DNA from: Molossus alvarezi
Lineage: Eukaryota; Chordata; Mammalia; Chiroptera; Molossidae
Reading direction: 5' to 3'
DNA length: 64,000 nt
Assembly: GCA_037176705.1 (NCBI GenBank)
Contig: CM073905.1
Location: 31,342,986 to 31,406,985, forward strand
In this document: one piece after another, positions 30,562-41,779 of the stretch
Position numbering within the stretch: the stretch's first letter is position 1
Layout of the letters: each line of letters begins with the position of its first letter
Position numbers and translations under genes: made by a program
Notes under the pieces: model-generated
Told to the model about the DNA's origin: nothing
The model's database searches: none
The model's input: only the letters and a program-made list of their open reading frames with translations

Positions 30562-32245
30562 CCTCCCTATCAAAATCCCAGCTGACACTGCAGAAATCGA
30601 CAGGCTGAGCCTAGGGAAATGCCGGGGACCCAGCTTGCCAAGACAATCTTGCAGAAGAACCAAACCGGAGGCCTTCTGCTTACCAAACGCGCTACCAAAC
30701 TGCGGTCGTCCAGACGGGCTGGGGCTGGCGCAGGGTGCCCATGTAGATCAGTGGAATAGAGGGGGTGTCCAGACGAACACCCTTACATTTATGTCAGTTA
30801 ATTTTCGACAATGGTGCCAAAGCAGGTCAAGCGGGGGAAATTGTTCTTTTAAATCAGTGGTGATGGGCAGCGAAATCGCCACACGTGCCCAAGGTTGAGT
30901 CTGGCCTCCCGCCTCACACCATCATGGACTTCAGCTGAGGGTGGGCCGGAGACCTGCAGGCACGAGCTACAGGTGTAAATCTCTGTGGCCTTGAGCTAGG
31001 CAGCAGCTTCTTGGTTACGATACCAAAGCACGAGTAACAGAAGAAAAAATAAATTGGACCATATCAAAATAAGAGCCCTTGGTGGTGTAAGTGATACCGT
31101 CAAGGAAGTGAAAGAGCCCTGGCGGGTCTGGCGCAGCTGTTGGAGCGTTGTCCGCTGGACCTAAGGGTCTCAGGTTCGATCCCGGCCCAGGCTGGAGTCA
31201 TCTGGGAGGCAACCAATCCATGTGTCTCTCTCACATCGATGTTTCTCCCCCCGCCCCACGCTACCTAAAAATCAATGAAAAAAATATCCTCGGGTGAGGA
31301 TTAACAAGAAAAAGAAAGTAAAAAACAATTCACAGAATGGTAGGAAACACTTGTACATACTATATCTGATGAGGGATTTGTATCCCGGATACATAAAAAC
31401 AAAAACAAAACATTTTCGACTCAATCATCCAAAGGCAACCCAATTGAAAAATTAGCAAAATCACTGAATAGACATTTTCCAAAAAAGATACACGGCCAAC
31501 AAGCCCACGAAAAGATGTTCGCCACCCTTCCCCGTGAGGGATGCGCAACTGCAGTCCACGCCGGGCCGCCGATGCGCGCCGGGAGGAGGCGGGGAAACTG
31601 GACCACCCCTGCGTTGCTGGTGGGAATGTGGCACGAAGTCACTGCTGTGGAGGAGTCTGGCATTTCCTCAACTAGTGAAGCAGAGAATCACCACGCGACC
31701 CAGGAATTCTACTGCTAGGTGTATCCCCAGAGAAATCATAACCGAGGTGCGCACAGAAGCGCTGAACGTTTGATCCATGAACGTTCACGGCAGCGCTCTT
31801 CGCGATAGCCAAAACCTGGGAGCCACCCAAGGGCCCGGCGACCGGCGGAGAAACAAGACGGAGCGTGGCCGCGCAGCGGGATAATATCTGGAAGTCAAAA
31901 TGAGCGCGGTGGCCTTGATAGATGCCGCAACACGGAGGAGCCTGGAAAACAGTCTGCTAAGTGAAAGAAGCGGGTCCCCAAAGACCGCGCTGTGCCATTC
32001 TATTTATATGAAACATAGAGAGAAAGCAAAGCCTTTGAGACAGAGAGGAGATTAGTGGTTTCCAGGGGATGGAGGGAAGGGGAACTTGGAACTAACTGCT
32101 ATTGGTTCAGGGTTTTTTACAGGGAAGACAGAAACGTTCTGAATTTAGTCTGTGGTCAGGGTTGCACAATCCTGCGAATGTACCCCAAACCATTGAATTG
32201 TACGTATGGTGTGTGAATGATATCTCAGAAATCTATTTCAAGAAA
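30562..32245 (+). mobile_element. L1 ORF2 3' half and 3' UTR relic, sense
   Basis: Sense L1 text: ctccctatcaaaatcccagc, agatcagtggaatagagggg, aaattggaccatatcaaaat, gaaaaattagcaaaatcact, acattttccaaaaaagatac, gtgggaatgtggcacgaagt, cattctatttatatgaaaca and attgaattgtacgtatggtg. Many stops and shifts. The middle (31500-31900) has gained many CpG and G/C bases relative to a normal AT-rich L1. A VES interrupts it at 31115-31313. Confidence 0.88.
31115..31313 (+). mobile_element. VES SINE inside L1
   Basis: gagccctggcgggtctggcg, tggagcgttgtccgctggac, ggcaaccaatccatgtgtct, tcacatcgatgtttctcccc, and the tail tatcctcgggtgaggattaa. Flanked by gaagtgaaaga and gaaagtaaaaa, a likely decayed target duplication. 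Confidence 0.94.
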
Positions 32246-33595
32246 AAGATTATAGGGTCCGTTCTTTGGTGATCCTTGCCCCACACAGGGACAGTATCGG
32301 TCATCTTCGTCCTGGAATACAAAAGACAGCAACATAATTACGGATAATTATGACCCTGGAAATGCATTAGCGATCGGTAGTGATGGGCAAAAATAACGGC
32401 AGTGCAGATACGGGAATCACTGGATTTTTATTACATTGTTCACCACTCTGATATTCCAAACCCGTGTCTTGCTCTATAAACAGCCGTGTTAATTTTAGGC
32501 CGGCGAGGACGGGAATTTCAAGAATGCTGGTGCTTCTTCCCATAACCGGCCTGGTTCCGGCCAAGGGAAGCCCTGGCTGCTGTGGCATCAGCCGAAGTCA
32601 ACCGTGAACCCAAAGGGTCTTGGCCCACGGCCACCTGTCCATCCTGTTTGCTACCAGTTGGAGGTTTTGTGTTCGTGGTTAAGTTTTCTTTTTGGCTGTC
32701 AGTCAGGCCTGCCCTCTCCTCCTCATCGCCCTCCAGCCCCAGCCCCCGCAGAGCACTGGGACCCTAGCGACCAGGACCGATGGAAAAGTCCTCGCCGTGT
32801 TCGCCCGGCGGAAACGCACCAGGGCAGCCAGGTGGCAAAAACCAAGGCCCACCTCTGGCAACGGCCCCGCCCCCGCTTCCTCCTCTCGGGCTCCTGTGGT
32901 CCGCTCTCCGATGGACACGCTGTGCATCCTTGGAGAGTGCCAGTGGCCGTGCAGAATGTCCCGCGGCGCACGCGCCAGCCCTCACTCTCGCCAGCTCCTT
33001 CGAGAGCATCAGGTCAAAGTCACCCTCCCCCCGTCTCCCCCTCCCCCGCCCCAGCACCAGCCCAGGGCTTCAAGCTGCACTTGGCCAGGTCGGGCTGCCC
33101 ACACTCGCTCTGATGCCCTCCTCTGCTCTGGACCCCGGGGCCTGCGCTCCTTCCCACTGCTCTTCGCTCGCTTCATTGTCTCTGCTGGACTGTCACTCAG
33201 TGTGCTTCCTGCCTGCCTAGGACAAGACCTCCTAATGAAAGTCCCTCTTCACGCCAGGAGCTCTTGAGCCTTAATGGCCCTCTGGAAGCAGATATTGTCT
33301 GGCTTCCGGGAGCCTGAAGCACTTGACCGGCACGTAATTACAAAATGACCTACCAGACAAGGAAATGTTTGTTTACGCGCCATCTCCGCTGCCCCGCGCC
33401 CCTGCTCCCCAAGGGGAGAAGTTTGGCACCGTCCATCTGTTCCCCCACGTCCATTGTGACTCTTTCCTCTTGGTTTCCGTCCTGTCCCCTCCCCCTGGGA
33501 CTGCAGGCCAGGCGGGGAGTTAAAAGTTGGCGTGAGGGTTCTGGCTTAAAAGGTGGAGGAGCCGGCGCAGGTGGATTGGCTTGACTCAGGTGCAC
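32246..33595. other. Intergenic block: AT-rich repeat-free part, then GC-rich part
   Basis: 32280-32560 is repeat-free and AT-rich, with ggataattatgaccctgg and gctctataaacagccg. 32560-33200 is GC-rich and gives many overlapping ORFs on both strands (up to 191 aa), none with recognisable domains. 33280-33420 is again moderately AT-rich. No gene supported. Confidence 0.5.
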
Positions 33596-33780
33596 CTGCA
33601 GCGAATGTTTACTGAGCACATACTACGAACCAGGCCCTGTGTTAGTCATGACGGGGTACGGAAAATAAGTCTGACGTGGCCCCTGCTCGAGCGTGTAGTT
33701 GAACAGATAAGTGCAAAGTGACGACTGTGGTAAGAGGTCTGAGGGAAGAGTTTAGGGTCAATGAAAGCATTTCATGGGAA
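33596..33780 (-). mobile_element. L2-type relic
   Basis: gcgaatgtttactgagcaca, tactacgaaccaggccctgt and gtagttgaacagataagtg fit an antisense L2 3' region. Diverged. Confidence 0.45.
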
Positions 33781-33873
33781 GGCCTGCCCTAGTGGTGCTG
33801 GGAGACTGGGGGCAGGGCAGGAAAGGCCAGGGCTGCCTTATTCAGGACTCAGTGGACCCCGTTCTTATTTTTA

Positions 33874-34127
33874 TTTTTTATTTTTATCCTCACCAGAGGA
33901 CATTTTTGCATTTATCTTCAGATAGAGCGGGAGGGAGAGAGTGGGGAAGAGAGAGAGAGAAACATCGATGTGAGAGAGACACATCGACTGGCTGCCACCC
34001 ACACAACCCCAACCGGGGCCAGGGACAAACTGCAACCGAGGTACATGCCCTTAGCGGGAACCAAACCCGGGACTCTCTGGTCCTCAGGCCAACGCTCTAA
34101 CCGCTGAGCCAAACCAGCCAGGGTCCT
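33874..34127 (-). mobile_element. VES SINE with 13-bp target-site duplication
   Basis: tcctcaccagaggacatttt, gatagagcgggagggagaga, catgcccttagcgggaacca, head end gagccaaaccagccagggtc. Identical flanks gttcttattttta at 33861-33873 and 34128-34140. Confidence 0.96.
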
Positions 34128-34229
34128 GTTCTTATTTTTAAAAATTATATTTACGACTTTGTTAGTATAAATCCAGGCTGGAGTCAGCATCATCACGTCA
34201 TTATTATAGTCTCTTTATTCTTTTTCTGA

Positions 34230-34640
34230 TTTTATAAGAAATTATACTTTTTTTTTTTTATGGGCCCCTGAAGGCACTGTACATGCTGTATCTAGTGAGG
34301 AAGTCAGCGCCTGAAAAGGCTGCCTTGAGGAAGAGACAACTGAGCTGAGATCTGAAATCTAAACAAGAGTTAATTCAGTGAACCAGGTATGAAGTGGGGT
34401 CTAGGCAATGGCAGTAGCATATACAAAGGTCCTGTGGTAGAGGGACTAACATGGAAAGCATGTCAGTGAGGTGTAGTTCAGAGAACAAGGGACCACATGG
34501 GTACACTGAAGCTAGAGAGACGGGGCCGGTTGGGCTATGAAAATTCTTGTGACCTTTATCCCAGAGCAGTGGGAAAGTTTTGATGATTCAGAAAGGGGCA
34601 CTGAATGACTTCTGAAGAAATCAACAGGAAAAGCTAATCA
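34230..34640 (-). mobile_element. L2-type relic
   Basis: gaggaagagacaactgagct, atatacaaaggtcctgtggt, gggctatgaaaattcttgtg, agagcagtgggaaagttttg and ggcactgaatgacttctg match an old interspersed repeat that I take to be L2. The family assignment is from memory. Confidence 0.5.
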
Positions 34641-35190
34641 GAAAACCCAAATGCACCCAGATCCTCTCTAGTATATCTCATTAACAGAAGGGGAACCCGT
34701 CTGGAATTGATCAGGCTTGGACGATCCCCACATTAAAAAGAAATCGAGACTTGGCTGCTGGTCTGTGGCTAGCGAGCAGAAAAGACACCATTTTTCACTA
34801 AACTTCATTTTGTCCCCCATCCTACACCGGGTCCTCAGGACACAGATTCTGAGACAGAGATTTTGTGTAGCTCTATGCGGGCATGTTCCTGGGAACAGCA
34901 CCCTGAAGGAAGTGAGGACAGGAGTGGGCCAATGCAGGGCCTCCCTGGAGCTGGGGTGGCCTTTCAGAAGCTTCGCCCATGGAGGCCAGGGAGCCGGGCC
35001 TTTGCACCTCCTTGGATGAGGGCTGCTGCAGGGAGGGTGAGGAATCTCGGGCAAGCCGCTCTCTGACTAGGAGCAGTTCCTGTGGCGGGTTTCAGCCCCC
35101 GGCAGCCAACACCGCTGCTCCCTGGGATGCCTTTCCTTGGAGTTTCTCAGGCCATACAGTCTCTGTTGCCACTACTGAACTCCACCATCG
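34641..35190. other. Single-copy intergenic sequence
   Basis: No gene or repeat recognised. Overlapping ORFs on opposite strands (34668-35054, 34717-35019) are mutually antisense and have no domain match. Confidence 0.5.
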
Positions 35191-35392
35191 GGCACAGAGG
35201 CAGCCGTTGGCCAATAAAATTCTTTATGGACAGAAATTTTGATTTCATATCATTTTCACATATCATGAAATAGTCTTCTTATTCTGCTTTTTTTTTTTAA
35301 ACCCAGCTATTTAAATATGTAAAAGCCACGCTTAGCTTGCAGACACGGGGCGGTTTGGCCTGCGGGCTGCGGTATGACAACCCTTGGCCTAA
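35191..35392 (+). mobile_element. hAT-type DNA transposon fragment
   Basis: ggccaataaaattctttatg, gatttcatatcattttcaca, tatcatgaaatagtcttctt and ggcggtttggcctgcgggct, then atgacaacccttgg. Same ancient repeat group as the piece at 17926-18052, but a longer internal part. Confidence 0.6.
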
Positions 35393-36886
35393 AGGGATTC
35401 AGGAAATACAGAAGTTGGAATCTTTGGTCGGGAGTTGTCAGCTGTTGACTGGCTGACAAGGGACAGCTCCCTTTTACCTTCAGGTTCCTTGTCAGTAGAA
35501 TGGGAATGTGTGAACGCTGAGCTCCCCAGGGGAGGCCGAGCGCCGTGGGGAGGGGCAGGTTCTGTTAAAGCCGTCTTGAATCACATCCAGAATATTAAGT
35601 ATCAGGGATGCATTTTTACCATTAGTAGCATCCCTCAGGCCAGAGCCATGCCCGAGTCTAGAGAAGAGGCACGTGGTCTGACAACGATCCCGGTGACATC
35701 CGGCAAACGCACCAGGGAGGGATGGAGTTGCCGTTGGTTCAGGATCTCTGGGAGTTTCCCCGGTGTGAGAGTCACTTGGAACCCAAACCCAAACCAAAGG
35801 ATTTCCTTCCCTGTTTTTCTTTGTGGAGGAATCAGCAGTCCCCCCTTCCCCCCTCCCCCTCTCATGTCGTGTGCCTGTTAGGCAGCCAAGCCCAGCTCTG
35901 CCTCGCAAGGTGTCCTACTGACAGGTTGCATTCCACGGCCTGGGTTTGCCAGGCTGCCTGGAAGTAGCCTCCAAGTTCTTGCAAACGAAAGGACACACTC
36001 TAGTCCCCCCTCTCCCCAACTCCCACATGGATTCAAATAATAATTGTGCAGAATGCTGAGAGGGAACATTTTGGTCCGAGTTCACCACCCCAAGGAAGAC
36101 CCACAAATATCAGGAAGAAACTAATAAAACATGAAACATCAACCTTGAATTCCACCCCTGACTCCGACTTCCTTCCTCTGCAAGTACATTTTGCTCCAAC
36201 CTGCCGCGTGGCTCGTGGCCTTGTGGGCTGCGGTGTGGTTGGAGGGGTGAGGGCGGATCAGGAGTGGGGCAGGGGCCGTTCCGGGGGGCCGCAGCCGCCA
36301 GAGCGCACGACGGAAGTCGTGACCCTTCCGCGTGCCTGCGCCCACACCCGACTGTGGGTGCCGTCTGTCCTCTAGTACAGCACCACGTGGGCACCGCCGT
36401 GCGCCTGATCGCTTGTTGTGCTGTTTAGCTTGTTTACTGCCACCCCACCCTCGTGCTTGTTCCGTCCAGTTTCCTTCCTCGCTTAGGCTGGGATGATTCC
36501 GGTAATCGTGGGAGAGAAAAGGTGCAGCGTCTCAATCTGTCACCCCAGTGGCTGCCTGGGTGCCCAGAGCCAGCTCGTTTTGTGACACTGGGGCTGGCCA
36601 GTCTTTTCCGTTTCCTGGGCCTCTGTCATAATCCCTTATTTCACCCTCCCACCCATTCCCTGGACTTTGCAAGTATTTGAACCTGCAACTCCTGCTTTTT
36701 GACTTAAGTCAGTTTTGAGGGGCTTCTGGCATTGGCAACAGGAAGCCCAGGTGTTCAGAGTCTCCTGGGCGCCTGAGAATGAGCAGGGGGCCCCTCCCTC
36801 AGCCCCTCCCTCACCCACCTTGTGTCTTCAGTGTCTGTCCAGGGGCCTGGCTCTCAGTGCACGGGGCACAGTGTGTGCTGAGGGAG
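35393..36886. other. Intergenic block
   Basis: A degenerate MIR (+) at about 35435-35520 (ccttgtcagtagaatgggaa). The remainder is single-copy. GC-rich around 36200-36400. No exon supported. Confidence 0.5.
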
Positions 36887-36950
36887 GGAAGGAAGGAAGG
36901 AAGGAAGGAAGGAAGGAAGGAAGGAAGGAAGGAAGGAAGGAAGGAAGGAA
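36887..36950. repeat. (GGAA)16 microsatellite
   Basis: Sixteen uninterrupted ggaa units over 64 bp, preceded by gggagg. The length and lack of interruption suggest it is polymorphic. GGAA is the ETS-factor core. Confidence 0.99.
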
Positions 36951-37504
36951 CCCCTTCACTGTGCATGCCTCCAACCCCAGCCAGGATGAATTCTCCCTCC
37001 ATGCGAACTCCTTCTAGGTCAGCATTTACCGCAAAATCCTCCTCCTCCAGGAAGGGACCCAGAGGGTCCCAACATCAAACGAGTCTGCGGAATGCTACAT
37101 GTTATTTCCACATTTCCAGAGTGACCGTGTTCTTTGGCATTTCAAGACTTCAAGACGTTCTGCAGGTGGAGACCTCCTTGGCTCTGTTTAACCCAAATTT
37201 CTTACTCATTTGGCCATGGAACTCTTTTTCTCTGAGCATCTCTCAGAACTAGCCTTCCGTGAACTGAGAGGTTACTATGTACTCCTGGTATCCTTAGTTA
37301 TGAGACAGAACACTGTAACTTCTGGTGTGGCGATAGAATCAGCAGGCAGCCCGAGAGTCTGTTCAGGTCATCTACCAGAAGAAATGGTCAGTCCACAAAA
37401 ACGTGCGCTAGTAATACAGAAGTGGACAGATTAAAATGATACAGATACAGGAATTCATTCTCACAGATCCCCATGATGCAACATCCCCCGGTAGATCCTT
37501 TCAC
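36951..37504. other. Single-copy intergenic sequence
   Basis: No gene or repeat recognised. Confidence 0.5.
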
Positions 37505-37615
37505 AAGCTCCTTTATTCACTCAGCAAACATTTGGGCCCATTCAGGCTAGGCACTATTCTGGCCACCGGGGATATGACAGTGAGCAAAGCAGACCTAGTC
37601 CCAGAGCAGGAGGGC
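37505..37615 (-). mobile_element. L2-type relic
   Basis: tattcactcagcaaacattt, ggctaggcactattctggcc and accggggatatgacagtgag fit the antisense 3' end of L2. Confidence 0.6.
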
Positions 37616-37654
37616 TTGTATTCTCCACGTGGATATAAAGAAATGAGCTGATAG

Positions 37655-37894
37655 GCCCTGGCTGGTTTGGCTCAACGGTAAGAGCGTTGGTCCGCGGACC
37701 AGAGTCCCGGGTTCAATTCCAGCCAAGGGCACGTACCTCGATTGTGTTCCTGGCACCGGTTGGGGTCGTGTGGGTGGCAACCAGTCAATGTGTCTCTCTC
37801 ACATTGATGTTTTTTTTTCTCTCTCTCCCTCGCACTCTGTCTGAAGATAAATGTAAAAATATCCTCGGGTGAAGATTTAAAAACAAACGAACAA
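37655..37894 (+). mobile_element. VES SINE with 14-bp target-site duplication
   Basis: gccctggctggtttggctca, gtcccgggttcaattccagc, tcacattgatgttttttttt and tail atcctcgggtgaagat. Flanks aaatgagctgatag (37641-37654) and aaatgaactgatag (37895-37908) differ at one base. Confidence 0.96.
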
Positions 37895-38274
37895 AAATGA
37901 ACTGATAGGACTGTGCCTCCCAACACATATTGTGAGAAGCAGGTCAATCCCAGAGTCCTCGTCCATATTAAAGGAGACTGTTGGAATTTTTAAAGGTCCC
38001 TTCCTACTCACAAATAGATTGCCCTGAGAAATAACAAGATTCTGTGGAGGCAGGAGCATGGCTTAGATGCTTATTTTATGTAAACAATGTGTTCTGGATC
38101 TAATTTGTATAAATAAAACAATTGAAAATATAACCCCATTATCTAATCAATGTACATATTCTTTTCCGAGGCATCTAAAGCTTATTTCTAATAGATCTAA
38201 AGGTCACAGTGATACAGAGCGATTCAGCTTATAATTCCCCTTTCTCCACCATAGGTAATTACTAATTTTTTGTT

Positions 38275-39735
38275 TGACTGTGGTAGAAACAAATGACATT
38301 AAATGTACCAGCGTCACCATTTTTAAGTGTACGGTTCAGTAGCGTTAGCCACATTTACCTTGTGTGCAACAAATCTCTAGAATTTTTGTTTTGTTTTTTT
38401 ATCCTCACCAGAGGATATTTTTACATTCGTCTTCTGATAGAACTGGAGGGAGAGAGGAAGAGAGAGAGAAACATTGACGTGAGAGAGACACATCGAGTGG
38501 TTGCCACCCGCACAACCGCAACTGAAACACGTGCCCTTGGCCAGCATCGAACCCACGACTCTTTGGTCATCAGGCAACACTCTTACTACTGACCCAAACC
38601 AGCCAGAATTTTTACATCGTGCAAAACTGAAACTCAGTACCCACCAGACATGTATTCCTCCCGTCCCCTCCCCCAGGCCTTGCCAACCGCCTTTCTACTT
38701 TCTGTTTCTGTGATTTTGACTATTTTAGATACTTCATGTGAGTGGAATTATACATTATTTGTCCTTCTGTGACTGGCTTATTTCACTTAGTATAATGTCC
38801 TCCAGGTTCATCCACGTTGTAGCATGTGACAGAATTTCCTTCTTTTTTTAGATGATGTAGTATTTCATTGTACACCTAGACCACATTTTCTTTATCCATT
38901 CATCTGCGATGGACATCTGGGTGGCCCCCACATTGTGGCTGTCGTGAAAGACACTGCAGTGGACACGGGCGTGCGAAGCTGTCTTCGAGATCCTGCTTCG
39001 AATTCTGTTGGCTGTACGCCCAGAAGCAGGATTACCGGGTCATACGGCAGCTCTAGTTTCATCTTCGGAGGGGCCTCTGTCCTGTTTTCCGCAACATTTT
39101 ACATTCCCACCAGCCGGGCACAAGGACTCCAACTTCTCTGCGTCCTCGTCAGCGCACTTTCTGGTCCTTTGGGAATAGCACCCCGAAGCGTGTGAGGTGA
39201 CATCTCAGTGTGGTTTTGATTCGCGTTTCTCATGAGGCTGAGCATCCTTTCCTATGCTCGTTGGCCAGCGTGTGTCTCCTTCGGAGGATGGTGTACCCAA
39301 GCCCTCCGCCTGTTTGTAAGTCAGGTCATTTGGTTTTTCATTGTTGAGTTGCGGAAGACCCTTACATGTTCTGGATATCAGCCCCTCATTTGTAGGTGCT
39401 TTGTAGATATTTCCTCTCATCTGCAGGTGGCCTTTTCAGCCCGTCCGTAGTCTCGCTCGATGTGCAGAAGTTTCGGAGTCTGATGTAGTCTCATTTGTCT
39501 ATTTTTGCTTTTGTCGCCGCCTCTGTCGGTGTCAGACCCATGACATCGTCCCTGAGTCCGTGTCCTGGCGCTGGTCCGTTTTCTTCTAGGAGTTCTATAG
39601 TTTAAGTTCTTAGGTCTTTATTTTGAGTTAATTTTTATATGTGGTGGAAGGTGCAGGTCCAACTTCATTCTTTTGCACGCGGAGATCCTGTACCACTTGT
39701 TGAAGAGACAGTCCTTTCCCCATCAGGGAGGTAAT
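38275..39735 (-). mobile_element. L1 3' UTR/ORF2 relic, antisense
   Basis: Long antisense L1: ccatttttaagtgtacggtt, aaaactgaaactcagtaccc, tgtcctccaggttcatccac, cattcatctgcgatggacat, attaccgggtcatacggcag, gttttgattcgcgtttctca, ttcattgttgagttgcggaa, gcccctcatttgtaggtgct and ccaacttcattcttttgcac. Interrupted by a VES at 38388-38604. The stretch 38930-39600 is unusually rich in CpG for an L1. Confidence 0.9.
38388..38604 (-). mobile_element. VES SINE inside L1
   Basis: atcctcaccagaggatattt, gagagacacatcgagtggtt, and an altered head end tgacccaaaccagcc. The head has lost part of its middle. Flanks agaattttt (38379-38387, 38605-38613) are identical. Confidence 0.93.
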
Positions 39736-41454
39736 TATCGATTTTTAAATCAAAACCGAAACGCAGAAGGATATGAGTGGTCGGGGCCGAGGAGGGGATC
39801 TGTTAGCGTTATCTGAGCCCTACGGCGTCTTTCAGTAACTTCACAAGCTGATTTGCCCGGGAGTGGGAAACATGGGGACCAGGCACGTGAGTGTTGAGAA
39901 AGCTCCCAGGTGCCCCAGTACATGTGCCCCTCTTCTTCCGGTCACAACCTAGAACCAATGGACTCATCCAACTGGTTAGCACGGTCATTGCGCAGTGGAG
40001 ACACTGCTCACAGGTGTCTGCGTTGCACATGTGGATGTGTTCCGGCGGGGTGTGCTCAAAGCAGGGCACACCTGAGCTCTCCGGCGGCGTGCAGGTCTGG
40101 CTGGCCAGGTCCCCGTGAGGAAGGGCTGGCTGCCCTGTACCTGGACAGGCCCGGAAGCATCTCAAACATCTGCCTGCAGTCTGCACACCCATTTTAATGA
40201 CCTTCTCAGGGGAAAGGGGGGAGGAGCAGCTGCAGGGAGGAGGGGAGGAAGGACAGGCAGCAAGCACAGATGTGTGCAGCAGCAGATGGGCTGCGGCAGG
40301 GCCCCCCAGCCCCCCGGCCCCACAGGGGAAGCGAGGGGGAGGGTGGTCGGGCTCCTCTCGAGCTGCAGGCTGCTCTCAGGCCCAGCCTCCAGCAGCAGTG
40401 CCAGCCCTGTGTCCACAGCACGTACCTCCGCCCTCCCCCCAAGTACTGGCCCAAGGCCCAGGATGTGTGGGCATCTTGGAGGGCCCACGGGCTCACTCAC
40501 ACTCCTGAACACTTGTTGCCCAGGGACTGTGCACCTGCATTGTTCAATACCGGGAGAAGCCCGGCCGGCCTTCATGTCTGCCACGGGGCAAGGGGGAGGC
40601 CCAGGGCATCCGGACCTTCCTGCTGGAGGACGCCCTTTCCAGGCTGATTGGCCCTTTTGGACCCCAAACCGAGGCCCCTTTAGATCAGGCGGAGGAAGAA
40701 AGAGGCCCAGATACGCAGCCTGAGCAGCCTGGGTGCTGTGGAGGTCCTACTCCTAACCCTCAGTGAAGGCGATATTTCCCGGGGGGCTAAGCAGTGGAGG
40801 TGAGCGGGGAGCAGGTGGATGGCAGGCCCCAGCCCAGCCTCGCATCCCTGTCGGCACCTCTCTCCCAGCGAGCTCTGCTGCACTTCAGAATCCTCCTCCA
40901 CCAGCTCTGCAGGCAGCGGGTTGGAGAGGCCCTGGAGAGGGAGGGGGATCTGCCTTGTAGATGCAGGTCCCGGTTCTGCCCCGGTGGCCTCCGCGCCTTG
41001 AGGAGCCCTCGTCCTCGGGCCTTAGTCGTCCCAGCTGGAAGGGGCAGAGCGACACGGCACCTGAGAGGAGTTCTCCCTCTGGGGCTGACGGTGAGGACGC
41101 TGGTGAGAGGCTGCAGGGCCGGGTGGCTGAGGATCAGAGGCCCAGAATCCACTGCTCCCAAGTTCTTGCCCAGCCCTCGTGTGGAACCTGGGAAATGTGG
41201 GAATCCGGCTCCGCCGAATTGAAATGGGAAGGTGTGGGGCGGGGGTTGGGGGCGTGTGCACTCAATGTCATGAGTGACCACAGAAAGCACAGAAGTGATG
41301 ATAAAAGCCGGCCCCCCTGGAGCCCTTACATGGGCACGTTCATTCCACCCGCCCCACGGCCCCGTCAGGGAACCGCAGGACCCTCCCTTTTAGGCCCACG
41401 GCCCACCAGACCCAGCCAGGCTGAGGAACCCGTCCACCAGCTACCAGTACTGCT
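39736..41454. other. GC-rich intergenic block
   Basis: Single-copy sequence, GC-rich from about 40200 to 41250, giving many overlapping ORFs in several frames on both strands (up to 202 aa, 40115-40723). No domain, repeated motif or splice pattern persuades me that any is a gene. The 293-aa ORF 40961-41842 runs into a VES SINE. Confidence 0.5.
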
Positions 41455-41530
41455 ACTGTGGCTACTGGGCTGGGGTCAGATTGCAGGCAGCCCGGGTTCG
41501 AAGTCCACACTTCTAACCCCTAAGCCACGC
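41455..41530 (-). mobile_element. MIR relic
   Basis: cagcccgggttcgaagtcca and cacttctaacccctaagcca fit the antisense 5' part of MIR. Confidence 0.5.
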
Positions 41531-41560
41531 TACGAAACATACAAGCATGCAGAAACCATT

Positions 41561-41779
41561 AAAAAAAATTTTTTTTTCTTTGTTGATTTTAGAGAGAGGA
41601 AGGGAGAGGGAGAAAGAGATAGAAACATCAATGAGAGAGAACATCGATTGGCCGCCTCCTGCGTGCCCCCCACTGGGGATCAAGCCCACAACCTGGGCAT
41701 GTGCCCTGACCGGGAATCGAACCAGCGACCTCTTGGTGCCTGGGTCGACGCTCAACCACTGAGCCACACTGGCCGGGCC
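41561..41779 (-). mobile_element. VES SINE (ATCAATAAAG-tail type)
   Basis: ctttgttgattttagagaga, gaaacatcaatgagagagaa, gtgccctgaccgggaatcga, head end ctgagccacactggccgggc. Flanks share aaaccatt. Confidence 0.95.

Noticed and set aside
30562..32245. Possible L1 reverse transcriptase gene
   Set aside because: The sense L1 text is broken by many stops and frameshifts and a SINE insertion. It is a relic.
28590..32245. Twin-primed (inverted) single L1 insertion
   Set aside because: Both orientations contain the same ORF2 3' region, whereas twin priming would give non-overlapping consensus segments.
32604..33267. 169- to 191-aa overlapping ORFs
   Set aside because: GC-rich DNA with simultaneous open frames on both strands. 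Pro/Ser/Ala-rich low-complexity products, no domain.
40115..40723. 202-aa ORF and overlapping frames
   Set aside because: Open in three frames and on both strands. The base composition alone explains it.
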